Part shown: in pieces, positions 16,898-25,027 of the stretch
Position numbering within the stretch: the first letter of the stretch is position 1
Layout: the number at the start of each line of letters is the position of its first letter
Source: Streptosporangium sp. NBC_01495
GTDB taxonomy: Bacteria > Actinomycetota > Actinomycetes > Streptosporangiales > Streptosporangiaceae
Reading direction: 5' to 3'
Assembly (NCBI RefSeq): GCF_036250735.1
Contig: NZ_CP109430.1
Location: 3,100,001 to 3,164,000 of the forward strand
Length of the DNA stretch: 64,000 nt
The notes under the pieces: model-generated
Database searches by the model: none
The model's input: only the letters and a program-made list of their open reading frames with translations
What the model was told of the DNA's origin: nothing
Program-made: the position numbers and the translations under genes

Positions 16898-17626
16898 ATG
16901 ATTCAGGTCAAAGGGCTGAACAAATGGTTCGGCGATCATCACGTACTGCGCGACATCGATCTTGATGTGGCGCGGGGCGAGGTCGTCGTGGTGGTCGGCC
17001 CCTCGGGTTCCGGCAAGTCCACGCTGTGCCGCTGCCTCAACAGGCTGGAGACCGCCGGCTCCGGGGACATCCTCGTCGACGGTGTGCCCGCCCCCGTGGA
17101 GGGGCGGGAACTGGCCCGGCTCCGGGCCGACGTCGGCATGGTGTTCCAGTCGTTCAACCTGTTCCAGCACAAGACCGTGCTGGAGAACATCGTGCTCGCG
17201 CCGATGAAGGTCCGGGGCGACGGTCGCGCCGAGGCCGAGGCGTCGGCGCGAAAACTGCTGGAGCGCGTCGGCATCGCCGAGCAGGCGGGCAAGCTGCCCG
17301 CGCAACTGTCCGGCGGGCAGCAGCAGCGGGCCGCCATCGCCCGCGCGCTGGCCATGCGACCCAAGGTGATGCTCTTCGACGAGCCCACCTCGGCGCTCGA
17401 CCCGGAAATGGTCGGCGAGGTGCTGGACGTGATGGTCCGGCTCGCCGCCGACGGCATGACCATGGTCGTCGTCACCCACGAGATGGGCTTCGCCCGCAGG
17501 GCCGCCGACCGCGTGGTCTTCATGGACGCCGGCCAGATCGTCGAGACCGGCGAGCCCGGCGCCTTCTTCGAGGCTCCCCAGACCGACCGTGCCAGGGACT
17601 TCCTGGCCAAAGTTCTCACTCACTGA
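16898..17626 (+). CDS. Polar amino acid ABC transporter ATP-binding protein
   Basis: This 242-residue ATPase ([12 protein letters not shown] start) has Walker [11 protein letters not shown]-loop VFQSFNLF, signature LSGGQQQR, Walker [13 protein letters not shown] and the switch His in THEMGF. It belongs to the GlnQ/GluA group serving glutamate, glutamine and related amino acids. I chose ATG 16898 because aaggaag lies about 6 nt upstream; ATG 16892 abuts it. It is the first gene of an operon with a binding protein, two permeases, asparaginase and CutC. Confidence 0.92.
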   Translation: MIQVKGLNKWFGDHHVLRDIDLDVARGEVVVVVGPSGSGKSTLCRCLNRLETAGSGDILVDGVPAPVEGRELARLRADVGMVFQSFNLFQHKTVLENIVLAPMKVRGDGRAEAEASARKLLERVGIAEQAGKLPAQLSGGQQQRAAIARALAMRPKVMLFDEPTSALDPEMVGEVLDVMVRLAADGMTMVVVTHEMGFARRAADRVVFMDAGQIVETGEPGAFFEAPQTDRARDFLAKVLTH

Positions 17627-17657
17627 TCGAAAACGATCGAAAAGGATGGTGGGCCCG

Positions 17658-18578
17658 ATGGTGTCCATGAAGCGGCTGGCCGCTGTCGCCGCTGTGTCCA
17701 TGCTCGGCCTCTCGGCCTGTGCCGGTACGGATTCGGCGAGCCCGGCCGTACCGGGCGAGGCCAACAAGGGGAGCGACCTGATCGCCTCGGCGCCGGTCGC
17801 GGCCGCCGCGGACATCCTGCCCGGCTCCACGATGGAGAAGATCAAGCAGCGCGGCGAGCTGATCGTCGGCGGGTCGCTCGACGCCCCGCTGCTGTCGCAG
17901 CAGAACCCGACGACCGGCGAGGTCGAGGGGTTCGACGCGGACATGGGCAAGGCGCTCGCCAAGTACATCATCGGCGAGCCCAAGGTGAAGATCGTCAACT
18001 CGGCCTCGGAGACCCGCGAGGCGCTGCTCTCCAACGGCACCGTGGACGTCGTCTTCCAGACCTACACGATCACCCCGGAGCGGGCCGAGCAGGTCGCCTT
18101 CGCCGGCCCGTACTACTCCTCCGGGCTGAGCCTCGCGGTCAGGAAGGGCACCGCGGGCATCACCAGGCCCGAGGACCTGAACGGCAAGACCGTCATCGCC
18201 GGAGCCAACACCCCGGCCATCCCGGCGATCAAGAAGCTCGCCCCGCAGGCCAAGATCGTGACCTTCGGCAGCGACCCCGAGTGCATGCAGGCCCTCAAGC
18301 AGGAACGCGGCGACGCCTACGTCCAGGACGAGACGCTCCTGGTCGCCAACGCGCAGAAGGACCCCTCGGTCCAGGTCGTCGGCAGCCCGTTCACCGAGGA
18401 CCCGTACGGCATCGGCCTCAAGCACGGTGACGACCAGTTCAAGAAGTTCGTCAACGACTGGCTGAAGAAGATCCAGGCCGACGGCCTCTGGCAGAAGACC
18501 TGGAAGAACTCCCTCGGCACGGTCGTGCAGGGCGAGGCTCCCACCCCGCCGCAGATCGGATCGGTGCCGGGGTCCTGA
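17658..18578 (+). CDS. Glutamate/polar amino acid-binding lipoprotein
   Basis: This roughly 306-residue family 3 solute-binding protein has a signal peptide and lipobox LSAC. The ligand domain includes RGELIVGGSLDAPLL, GFDADMGKALAKYI and the switch DPYGIGLKHGDDQF, as in GluB-type receptors. ATGs at 17646, 17658 and 17667 are all possible; 17658 suits the upstream aaagga spacing best. The stop overlaps the next ATG. It probably captures acidic or amide amino acids at the cell surface. Confidence 0.9.
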   Translation: MVSMKRLAAVAAVSMLGLSACAGTDSASPAVPGEANKGSDLIASAPVAAAADILPGSTMEKIKQRGELIVGGSLDAPLLSQQNPTTGEVEGFDADMGKALAKYIIGEPKVKIVNSASETREALLSNGTVDVVFQTYTITPERAEQVAFAGPYYSSGLSLAVRKGTAGITRPEDLNGKTVIAGANTPAIPAIKKLAPQAKIVTFGSDPECMQALKQERGDAYVQDETLLVANAQKDPSVQVVGSPFTEDPYGIGLKHGDDQFKKFVNDWLKKIQADGLWQKTWKNSLGTVVQGEAPTPPQIGSVPGS

Positions 18579-19222
18579 TGTCCGCCCTCCTGGACCACCT
18601 GCCCGAGTTGTGGCAGGGACTGGTCGTGACCCTCCAGCTGACCGCGGCGTCCTTCGCCGGCGCCGCGGTCATGGGGCTCGTGATCACCGCCATGCGGGTC
18701 AGCCCGGTCGGCGTCCTGCGCGGGATCGGCACGGCCTACGTGGAGACCTTCCAGAACCTGCCGCTGCTGGTGCTGCTGGTGCTCGCCGTCTTCGGCCTGC
18801 CGGAGATCGGGCTCAAGGCCGACCTGCTGGTGACGGCCATGATCGTCATAGCGCTCTACGAGGCCGCCTACATCGCCGAGGCACTGCGCTCCGGCGTCAA
18901 CGCGGTCTCCGCCGGACAGGGCGAGGCGGCCCGCGCGCTCGGGCTGACCTTCGGCCAGTCCCTGCGCCACGTGGTCCTGCCGCAGGCGCTGCGCACGGTG
19001 ATCCAGCCGGTCGGCAACATCTTCATCGCGCTGACGATGAACACCTCGCTCGCCGCCGCGGTCGGTGTGGTCGACCTGACCGCCGCGGCCAACCGGGTGA
19101 ACCTCGCGGAGGCGCAGCCCATTCCGATCTTCGTCGGGGCGGGCCTGGCCTACGCGCTGATCGCCGCCTGTGCCGGGTTCGTCACCGGGCGGCTCGAACG
19201 ACGGCTGGTGGTGGTCCGGTGA
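18578..19222 (+). CDS. Polar amino acid ABC permease (GluC type)
   Basis: This 214-residue His/Glu/Gln-type permease has about five helices and the coupling loop EALRSGVNAVSAGQGEAARALG. Its ATG overlaps the stop of the binding-protein gene. The C-terminus RLERRLVVVR coincides with the first copy of an 18-bp direct repeat. In related operons the stop would overlap the start of the next permease; here 115 bp intervene. Confidence 0.9.
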   Translation: MSALLDHLPELWQGLVVTLQLTAASFAGAAVMGLVITAMRVSPVGVLRGIGTAYVETFQNLPLLVLLVLAVFGLPEIGLKADLLVTAMIVIALYEAAYIAEALRSGVNAVSAGQGEAARALGLTFGQSLRHVVLPQALRTVIQPVGNIFIALTMNTSLAAAVGVVDLTAAANRVNLAEAQPIPIFVGAGLAYALIAACAGFVTGRLERRLVVVR

Positions 19223-19343
19223 GCGTCCCGCCTCCCGACAGAGGTGACCTGCCCCCGGGCAGGACAGCCGGTGTCCCGGTTTCGGTTCCGAGCGGAACGG
19301 CCGGCGTCCCGATTCCCGGCGGAACGGTGGTGGTCCGGTGAGC
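19207..19343 (+). repeat. 18-bp direct repeat bracketing the GluC-GluD junction
   Basis: GGTGGTGGTCCGGTGAGC occurs exactly at 19207-19224 and 19326-19343, offset 119 bp. Each copy contains a GTGA stop/start overlap. The DNA between holds two further degenerate copies of a gtcccg-rich unit. This looks like a short duplication that pushed the two permease genes apart. Confidence 0.8.
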
Positions 19344-20165
19344 AACCTCCTCTTCGACCAGCCGGGGCCGCGTGCCCGCCGCAGGACAAGGATCGCGACC
19401 GCGGTGGGGGCGGTCGCGGTCCTCGTCCTGCTGGCGCTGGCGGTCCGCCAGTTCGCCGCCAACGGCCAGCTCGACGCCGACCGCTGGTCGCCGTACGCGA
19501 CCTGGCCGATGTGGCGCTACCTGCTGAACGGCCTGTGGGCCACCGCGCTCGCCGCCGTCGTCTCGGCCGCGCTCGCGATGGCGGCCGGGCTCGCCCTCGC
19601 CCTCGGGCGGCTGTCGCGGCACAGGTGGATACGCGTACCCGCCGCCACGTACGTGGAGGTCGTGCGGACCATCCCGGCGCTGCTGCTGGTCTACGTCGTG
19701 CTGTTCGCGCTGCCCCGCTACGGGCTCGACCTGCCGCTGTTCTGGAAACTCGTGGTGCCGCTGGCGATCTCGAACGCCGCGGCGTTCGCGGAGATCTTCC
19801 GCGCCGGAGTCCTGTCCGTGGAACGCGGCCAGGGCGAGGCCGGTCTCGCGGTCGGGCTCACCCAGGGCCAGACCATGCGCCTGATCGTGCTGCCGCAGGC
19901 GGCCCGGCGGGTGCTGCCCTCGATCGTGAGCCAGTCGGTCGGCCTGCTGAAGGACACCTCGCTGGGCTTCGTGGTCAGCTACGCCGAACTGCTCTACAGC
20001 GGCAAGGTCCTGGCGACCTTCAACGGCCTGCTCATCCAGACCTACATCATCGTCGCGCTGATCTACCTGGTGGTCAACGCGTCGCTGTCCAAACTCGCCC
20101 GTACCCTCGACGCCCGCGACACCCCGGGGGCCCGTCGGCTCAGAAGGAGACCCGCCCGTGCCTGA
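19338..20165 (+). CDS. Polar amino acid ABC permease (GluD type)
   Basis: This 275-residue permease has a longer N-terminus (SNLLFDQPGPRARRRTRI) and six helices. Its coupling loop EIFRAGVLSVERGQGEAGLAVG is of the His/Glu/Gln family. It starts at GTG 19338, inside the second copy of the 18-bp repeat, so translation may depend on the inserted leader. Its end overlaps the asparaginase gene by 8 bp. It forms a heterodimeric channel with the GluC-type permease. Confidence 0.9.
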   Translation: MSNLLFDQPGPRARRRTRIATAVGAVAVLVLLALAVRQFAANGQLDADRWSPYATWPMWRYLLNGLWATALAAVVSAALAMAAGLALALGRLSRHRWIRVPAATYVEVVRTIPALLLVYVVLFALPRYGLDLPLFWKLVVPLAISNAAAFAEIFRAGVLSVERGQGEAGLAVGLTQGQTMRLIVLPQAARRVLPSIVSQSVGLLKDTSLGFVVSYAELLYSGKVLATFNGLLIQTYIIVALIYLVVNASLSKLARTLDARDTPGARRLRRRPARA

Positions 20166-21108
20166 ACTCGTCCCGCTCGCGGAGGTGGTGCGCTCCGGAT
20201 TCGTGGAGAGCGTGCACTTCGGCAGCGCCGTCGCCCTGGCGCCCGACGGCACCGTGGCCGTCGCCAGGGGAGCGGTCGACGCGCCGGTGCTGCCGCGCTC
20301 CTCGGCCAAGCCGTTCCAGGCGCTGGCCTGCCTGCTGTCCGGGGCGGACCTGCACGGTCCCGGCCTGGCGATCGCCGCGGGCAGCCACACCGGCCAGGAC
20401 TTCCACGTGCGGCTGGTCGCCGACATGCTCGCCGGGGCCGGGCTCGGCTTCGAGGACCTCCGCTGCCCCGCGGACTGGCCGGAGGACGAGGCCACCCGGC
20501 ACATGCTGATCCGGGCGGGCCTGACGGCCTCGCGCGAGCGGATGAACTGCTCGGGCAAGCACGCCGCGATGCTCGCCGCGTCCGCCGCCTCCGGCTGGGA
20601 GACCGCCTCCTACCTGGATGCCGGCCACCCCCTGCAACTGCGGGTGCGCGCCGTGACCGAGGAACTGTCAGGGGAGAAGGCGGCCCACGTCGCGATCGAC
20701 GGGTGCGGCGCCCCGCTGTTCGGGCTGTCACTGACCGGGCTGGCGCGGGCCGTACGGGCCCTGGTCGTCGCCGAGCCCGGCACCCCGCCGCGGGCGGTCG
20801 CCGACGCGATGCGCGAGCACCCCGAGTACGTCGGCGGGACCGGGCACGTGAACACCTCGCTGATGCGGGCGCTGCCGGGGGCGGTGGCCAAGGGCGGCGC
20901 CGAGGGGGTCCTCGTCGTCGCGCTCGCCACCGGGCACGCGGCGGCCGTCAAGGTCATCGACGGGAGCCCGCGGGCCACGAGCGCGATCGCGCTCGCCGCG
21001 CTCAGGGCGGCCGGAGGGGACGTCACGCCGGCCGCGGGCTTCGCGAGCGTTCCGGTGCTGGGCGGGGGCCTACCAGTCGGTGAAATCCATGCTTTGGAGG
21101 AAAAATGA
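20158..21108 (+). CDS. L-asparaginase II (rhizobial/thermolabile type)
   Basis: This 316-residue protein matches the asparaginase II family unrelated to E. coli AnsB: VVRSGFVESVHFGSAV, PRSSAKPFQALA, SGKHAAML and DGCGAPLFGLSLTG, including the Ser-Lys pairs of this serine-hydrolase-like fold. It should convert asparagine to aspartate and ammonia in the cytoplasm. Its place in the importer operon suggests that imported asparagine is the substrate. GTG start 20158 overlaps the permease; the TGA overlaps the cutC ATG. Confidence 0.88.
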   Translation: MPELVPLAEVVRSGFVESVHFGSAVALAPDGTVAVARGAVDAPVLPRSSAKPFQALACLLSGADLHGPGLAIAAGSHTGQDFHVRLVADMLAGAGLGFEDLRCPADWPEDEATRHMLIRAGLTASRERMNCSGKHAAMLAASAASGWETASYLDAGHPLQLRVRAVTEELSGEKAAHVAIDGCGAPLFGLSLTGLARAVRALVVAEPGTPPRAVADAMREHPEYVGGTGHVNTSLMRALPGAVAKGGAEGVLVVALATGHAAAVKVIDGSPRATSAIALAALRAAGGDVTPAAGFASVPVLGGGLPVGEIHALEEK

Positions 21109-21851
21109 GTCTTAGATATGAGATCTGCATTGACAGCACCGCGGGCGCGCTCGCGGCCGAGCAGGCCGGGGCACACCGCGTCGAGCTGTGCTCGGCCCTC
21201 TTCGAAGGGGGCCTGACCCCGACCCTCGGCACCGTCGAGGCGACCCTCGCGGAGATCTCGACGATCCGGGTCCACGTGATCATCCGTCCCCGGGGCGGCG
21301 ACTTCATCTACGACGAGTACGAGGTCGCGGCCATGGAGCGCGACGTGGCGACGATCAGGGACGCGGGCGCGCATGGCGTGGTGATCGGGGTGCTGACGCC
21401 GTCGGGCGAGGTGGACGTCGAGGTGGCCAAGCGCCTCATCGGCGCGGCCGGGGGCCTCTCGGTCACCTTCCACCGGGCCTTCGACATGACCGCCGACCCG
21501 TTCGCCGCCCTGGACACCCTCGTCTCCCTGGGCGTCGACCGGGTCCTCACCTCCGGCCAGGACGTCACCGCCCTGGAGGGCGCGCCGCTGATCGCCTCCC
21601 TGGTCGAGCGGGCGGGCGACGACCTGATCGTCATGCCCGGCGGGGGCATCACGCCCCGCAACGTGCACCGCGTGGTCGAGGCGACCGGAGCCTCCGAGAT
21701 CCACTTCGCCGCCCTGGTCGACGCGCCCAGCCCCGCCGTCCACCGCAACCCCCACCCGTTCATGGGCGGGGAACTGCGCCAGCCCGAGTACAGCCGCCTG
21801 ATCACCTCCCCGCGTCTGGTCTCCGAGGTGATCGCCGCCTCGGGCGCCTGA
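21105..21851 (+). CDS. cutC: CutC family protein
   Basis: This 248-residue TIM-barrel protein begins YEICIDSTAGALAAEQAGAHRVELC and carries VTFHRAFDMTADP and VLTSGQD, the conserved CutC segments. CutC was first linked to copper homeostasis; its biochemical activity remains unclear. The ATGA overlap with the asparaginase gene shows co-translation. Actinomycete CutC proteins often sit in sugar or amino-sugar operons, which would suit the ROK regulator. Four tandem hairpins follow the gene. Confidence 0.88.
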   Translation: MSLRYEICIDSTAGALAAEQAGAHRVELCSALFEGGLTPTLGTVEATLAEISTIRVHVIIRPRGGDFIYDEYEVAAMERDVATIRDAGAHGVVIGVLTPSGEVDVEVAKRLIGAAGGLSVTFHRAFDMTADPFAALDTLVSLGVDRVLTSGQDVTALEGAPLIASLVERAGDDLIVMPGGGITPRNVHRVVEATGASEIHFAALVDAPSPAVHRNPHPFMGGELRQPEYSRLITSPRLVSEVIAASGA

Positions 21852-21854
21852 CCT

Positions 21855-21943
21855 CCGAGCCGTCTCGGACGCCCGACCCCCGAGCCGTCTCGGGCACCTG
21901 ACCCCCGAGCCGTCTCGGGCACCTGACCCCCGAGCCGTCTCGG
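21855..21943. repeat. Four tandem 25-bp hairpin units after cutC
   Basis: CCGAG-CCGT-CTCGG recurs at 21855, 21880, 21905 and 21930 with an exact 25-bp period. Each forms a 5-bp-stem hairpin with a CCGT tetraloop. The linkers alternate between acgcccgac and gcacctgac variants. The array begins 4 bp after the cutC stop and may act as an mRNA end-stabilising or terminating element. Confidence 0.85.
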
Positions 21944-22106
21944 ACGCCCGACCCTCCCGGGAGCCGTGCCCGCCGCGGACGTGAACAGGGGCCACGTCCG
22001 CCGCAACCGGCTCGTACGGGCGCCGGGACGGGCGTGGCCGGCCACGCGCGGCATGACGCATGACGTGCGTCCGGTTCGAGCCGCCCGCCGGCTCCCGACG
22101 CTCCGG

Positions 22107-22277
22107 TCAGCCTCCCGCCGGGGGGTCGTGCCGCTCCTCGAGACGTCGCCGGTAGGCGGCGGGCGAGATGTCGAAGGCCGCACTGAAGGTCCTGTTGAAG
22201 TGCGCTTCGTTGGGGAAGCCTCACCGGGCTCCGATGACGTGCACCGGCAGGGCCCGCTTCGAGGAGCATCGCGACAT
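22107..22277 (-). pseudogene. AraC-family regulator C-terminal remnant
   Basis: The minus strand encodes GFPNEAHFNRTFSAAFDISP and then AAYRRRLEERHDPPAGG followed by a stop. This is the second helix-turn-helix of an AraC-type regulator. Immediately upstream an in-frame TGA falls inside PVHVIGAR-stop-GFPN, and the preceding AMLLEAGPA is in another frame. No sensor domain remains. Confidence 0.7.
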
Positions 22278-22350
22278 GGCCGGATCCCTCGCTCGGGGTC
22301 CGGCCCGATGGCGGCGGTGCCGTGCCGGGAGACTCGCCGGGCCGGGAACG

Positions 22351-22765
22351 TCAGAGCTTGACGACCCGGGGGCGGTACGGCTCGGCGAGGAAGGCGAGCT
22401 CCTTCTCGGTGAGGGACAGGTCCACCGCGGCGACCGCGTCGTCCACGTGCCCGTCCTTGGTCGCGCCCACGATCGGGGCCGACAGGCCCGGCTGGTGGAG
22501 CAGCCAGGACAGCGCCACCCGCGCGGGAGCGACCTCGCGCTCTCTGGCCACCTGGGCGACCCGGTCGAGGATCAGGCGGTCGTTGTCGGCGTCGTCGTAG
22601 AGGGCCTCGATGCGGGGGTCGCTGCCCGCCCGGGTGGTGACCTCCTCGGATCCGGCGCGGGCCAGCAGGCCCCTGGCCAGCGGGCTCCACGGGATCAGGC
22701 CGACGCCCTGGTCGAGGCAGAGCGGGTTCATCTCCCGCTCTTCCTCTCCGTAAAGAAGATTGTAG
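22351..22765 (-). pseudogene. Aldo-keto reductase, 3' half split off by the integrative element
   Basis: The frame reads YNLLYGEEEREMNPL, then GLIPWSPLARGLLAR to the stop at 22351. This is the C-terminal half of an AKR (TIM-barrel NADPH oxidoreductase). Its N-terminal half lies at 32557-33122. Joining the halves at the shared TTGTAG restores a continuous 324-residue protein (MQNHYN then LLYGEEE) with no gap or shift. The fragment alone lacks the catalytic Asp-Tyr-Lys region and is not expected to work. Confidence 0.93.
22760..22765. other. attL core of the integrative element
   Basis: TTGTAG at 22760-22765 is shared with 32557-32562. It marks the left element boundary, 37 bp from the integrase start. 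The sequence to its left is aldo-keto reductase; the sequence to its right (ctctataactcg) is element DNA. Confidence 0.88.
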
Positions 22766-22802
22766 CTCTATAACTCGTGCAAGATGTGGGGCGGAGGTGC
22801 AC

Positions 22803-24326
22803 ATGAACCCGTCAGATTCCCCCGTCCCCGTCGTCTCCTACGCACGAATCTCGGCCGACCTCAGGCGCGACGAACACGGTGTGCAGGATCAGCACAAGGT
22901 CAACCGCCAGACCGCCGCGCGCTACGGCTGGACGGTTGTCCACGAGTTCACCGACAACGACCGCTCCGCCGCCAAAGCGGACGTCGTGCGGGACGAGTTC
23001 GAGGCGATGCTACGGGTGCTGCGCGCGGGCAAGCTGTCGAACGGCACATCTGTCCAGGGCGTGGTGATCCTGGCGGCGGATCGTCTCGCCCGTCGTCCCG
23101 GTGACTATGAGCGTTTCGTGGAAGCGATCACCTTTCAGGACGGGCGGGTGTTCGCCGACGCGCGGGGTGCTCAGGATCTCTACAGCGAGGACGTGGAGAG
23201 CATGGGCCTGTTCGGCGCGGTCATCTCAAAGATGGAGGTCCGCAAGATGCAGCGCCGGATGCGGCGCTCTCATCGGTCACGGGCGGAGCAAGGGGTGCCG
23301 TCCGGTGGTCCGCGTCCGTTCGGCTGGAACCCGGATCGCCGGACCCTCGACAAGAGGGAGGCCGATTTCGTCCGGCAGGCGGCCAAGGACTTCCTCGGTG
23401 GCCGTTCCCTGCACTCGATCGTGCGGGAGTGGCAGGAGGCAGGGGTCAAGACGTCGCTGGGCAACGAGTGGATCACGCTGTCTTTGAAGGTGATGCTGCG
23501 CAATCCGCGCATGTGCGGCCTGCGGGAACTCAACGGGGAGCTCGTCCGGGATGCGGACGGCAACCCGGTCCAAGGCCAGTGGGCAACAATTCTCACCGTT
23601 GAGGAGTGGTCCGCGATTCGGGCTGTTTTCGACAGTCGTAAAGGCTATTTCATCGGTCGGGACATGAAGATCATTAAGCCGCATCAGTCTGATTACCGGG
23701 ACCACACTTACCTGCTCTCGGGAATTCTCCGATGTGGTCGCACGCGCCCGGACGGAACGCTCTGCAACACACCGCTCCGTGCGAATCGGAAGAAGGGCGC
23801 CGGACATCACACCTACACGTGCTTGAGCAAGTCAGAGGGTGGTTGTGGTGGTGGAGTCTCGCGACGTGGCGACATGGTGGACGAGTACGTCTCGGAAGCG
23901 GTGCTGGCGAAGCTGGAAGAGGCGGCGTTCACCGCATCGGCCAAGCAGTCCAGGTGGGGGAAGGAAGAGGAACTGGAGGAGGTCAAGTCGCGACTCGACG
24001 AACTGACCAGGCAGTGGAACGCGGGCAACATCAGCAACGATCTCTTCTTCAAGCTGGCTCCCGGCCTGGAGCAAGAGACCGCGCGACTCCGAGCTGAGGC
24101 CGCCGGTTTCGCCGCCTCCGTCGAACTGCGGCAGTCGCGAGCGAGCACGGACGTGGCGGAGATCCGGCGGCGCTGGTACCTGGCTGAGGCGGAGGGCGGG
24201 TTCCCGATCTCCACGAAACGGACGTACATCCGGGAGGCGCTTCACGCCGTGATCATGTATCCCGCTGGACAGGGACAGAAGATCTTCAACCCGGACCTTC
24301 TCCAACCGGTGTGGCGCGAGGAGTGA
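22803..24326 (+). CDS. Large serine recombinase (integrase)
   Basis: This 507-residue protein has an N-terminal resolvase domain with catalytic Ser17 in SYARIS and ILAADRLARRPGDYE. A recombinase domain follows (about 160-280). Next comes a zinc ribbon with Cys pairs in LRCGRTRPDGTLC and YTCLSKSEGGC, then a coiled coil (about 390-450). This layout belongs to phiC31/TG1-type integrases, which recombine attP with attB. ATG 22803 follows gcggagg by 5 nt. It lies 37 bp from attL, in the usual position next to the attachment site. Confidence 0.95.
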   Translation: MNPSDSPVPVVSYARISADLRRDEHGVQDQHKVNRQTAARYGWTVVHEFTDNDRSAAKADVVRDEFEAMLRVLRAGKLSNGTSVQGVVILAADRLARRPGDYERFVEAITFQDGRVFADARGAQDLYSEDVESMGLFGAVISKMEVRKMQRRMRRSHRSRAEQGVPSGGPRPFGWNPDRRTLDKREADFVRQAAKDFLGGRSLHSIVREWQEAGVKTSLGNEWITLSLKVMLRNPRMCGLRELNGELVRDADGNPVQGQWATILTVEEWSAIRAVFDSRKGYFIGRDMKIIKPHQSDYRDHTYLLSGILRCGRTRPDGTLCNTPLRANRKKGAGHHTYTCLSKSEGGCGGGVSRRGDMVDEYVSEAVLAKLEEAAFTASAKQSRWGKEEELEEVKSRLDELTRQWNAGNISNDLFFKLAPGLEQETARLRAEAAGFAASVELRQSRASTDVAEIRRRWYLAEAEGGFPISTKRTYIREALHAVIMYPAGQGQKIFNPDLLQPVWREE

Positions 24327-24328
24327 CC

Positions 24329-24362
24329 CTCAAGACGTCCTGGACGTCCTGGACGTCTTGAG
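24329..24362. repeat. 34-bp near-perfect palindrome after the integrase gene
   Basis: The two 17-bp halves differ from perfect symmetry at one pair. The core is three 9-bp units of GACGTCCTG type, giving three GACGTC sites. It starts 3 bp after the integrase stop. It may be a terminator or a protein-binding site related to the GGAC array at 24439. Confidence 0.75.
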
Positions 24363-24370
24363 CTTCCGAA

Positions 24371-24416
24371 AGAGCTGTCAGCCTTACCCAAAGGTGACGG
24401 CTCTCTTCCTTTTTCC
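24371..24416 (+). terminator. Intrinsic terminator downstream of the integrase
   Basis: A long hairpin pairs gagctgtcagcctt with aaggtgacggctc, with two or three mismatches, and is followed by ttcctttttcc. The T-rich tail makes this the most classical intrinsic terminator in the window. Confidence 0.7.
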
Positions 24417-24438
24417 TGCCGAACAGCCGGTGATGGCT

Positions 24439-24518
24439 GGACGTCTACGGACTTTCACGGACTTCAATGGACGCCGTACGGACGTCCTCGTATAACGCCG
24501 ATAAGGGAACGCTCGGCG
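24439..24518. repeat. Helically phased GGAC array and hairpin, candidate origin or control region
   Basis: GGAC occurs at 24439, 24449, 24459, 24469 and 24480, a 10-10-10-11 bp period that puts all copies on one helical face. A 6-bp-stem hairpin, CGCCGA (24496-24501) with TCGGCG (24513-24518), follows. The region between the integrase and the initiator gene (24417-24853) has no convincing gene other than the start of the small protein. It is where a replication origin or control site would be expected. Confidence 0.55.
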
Positions 24519-24853
24519 ATGTGAAAGCGTTTATCAAGTGGTACAAAAGATCTGCGTAAGAAGTCATCGACCCTCTCACGGCACGACGCAGCGAACCTCT
24601 CGGCGAATCACTTCAGGCGCATATTCAATCCGGGCACAGACACATTTCATGATCACCGATGATCGTCGGATTTACCCGGCCCGACGGTAGGCGTCCACAC
24701 AGAGCGCGCCATCCACTTTCTCGCCGCACTCCAATCTGATCTCTCGTTGCTGCGCACCACATGCCAACGGCTGTCTTTCGGCTGTCCCGGTGACGGTGTG
24801 CGATGTCCTGTCGTCCGGCGGGCGGTGACTCCATCCACGACGGAGGAGGCCAC

Positions 24854-25027
24854 CTGAACCCTAAAGCCCCCCTGTCTGCCCGGGAGTGGGGCAGACGACA
24901 AGCCGAACAGTCCCCGCGTTGGTCTGACGAGAAGTGGCAACGTGTCGCCGCTGTGCTGGGCGCCAGTGTCGCCGAAGGACACGACGCCTCCCTGTCCGAT
25001 GAGGTGGACGGGAGGGGCGCCGCGTGA
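24854..25027 (+). CDS. Small protein translationally coupled to the replication initiator
   Basis: The frame gives NPKAPLSAREWGRRQAEQSP then RWSDEKWQRVAAVLGASV. Short proteins with this RWSDEKWQRV-like pattern commonly precede RepSA-type initiators in actinomycete elements; their role is unknown. GGAGGA lies 6 nt before a CTG codon at 24854, which I take as the likely start. ATG 24803 is an in-frame alternative. The stop overlaps the initiator GTG (GTGA), implying coupled translation. Confidence 0.6.
   Translation: MNPKAPLSAREWGRRQAEQSPRWSDEKWQRVAAVLGASVAEGHDASLSDEVDGRGAA

Noticed and set aside
22816..22880. tRNA gene as integration target of the element
   Set aside because: No tRNA lies at either end; the boundary repeat falls inside an aldo-keto reductase that rejoins in frame.
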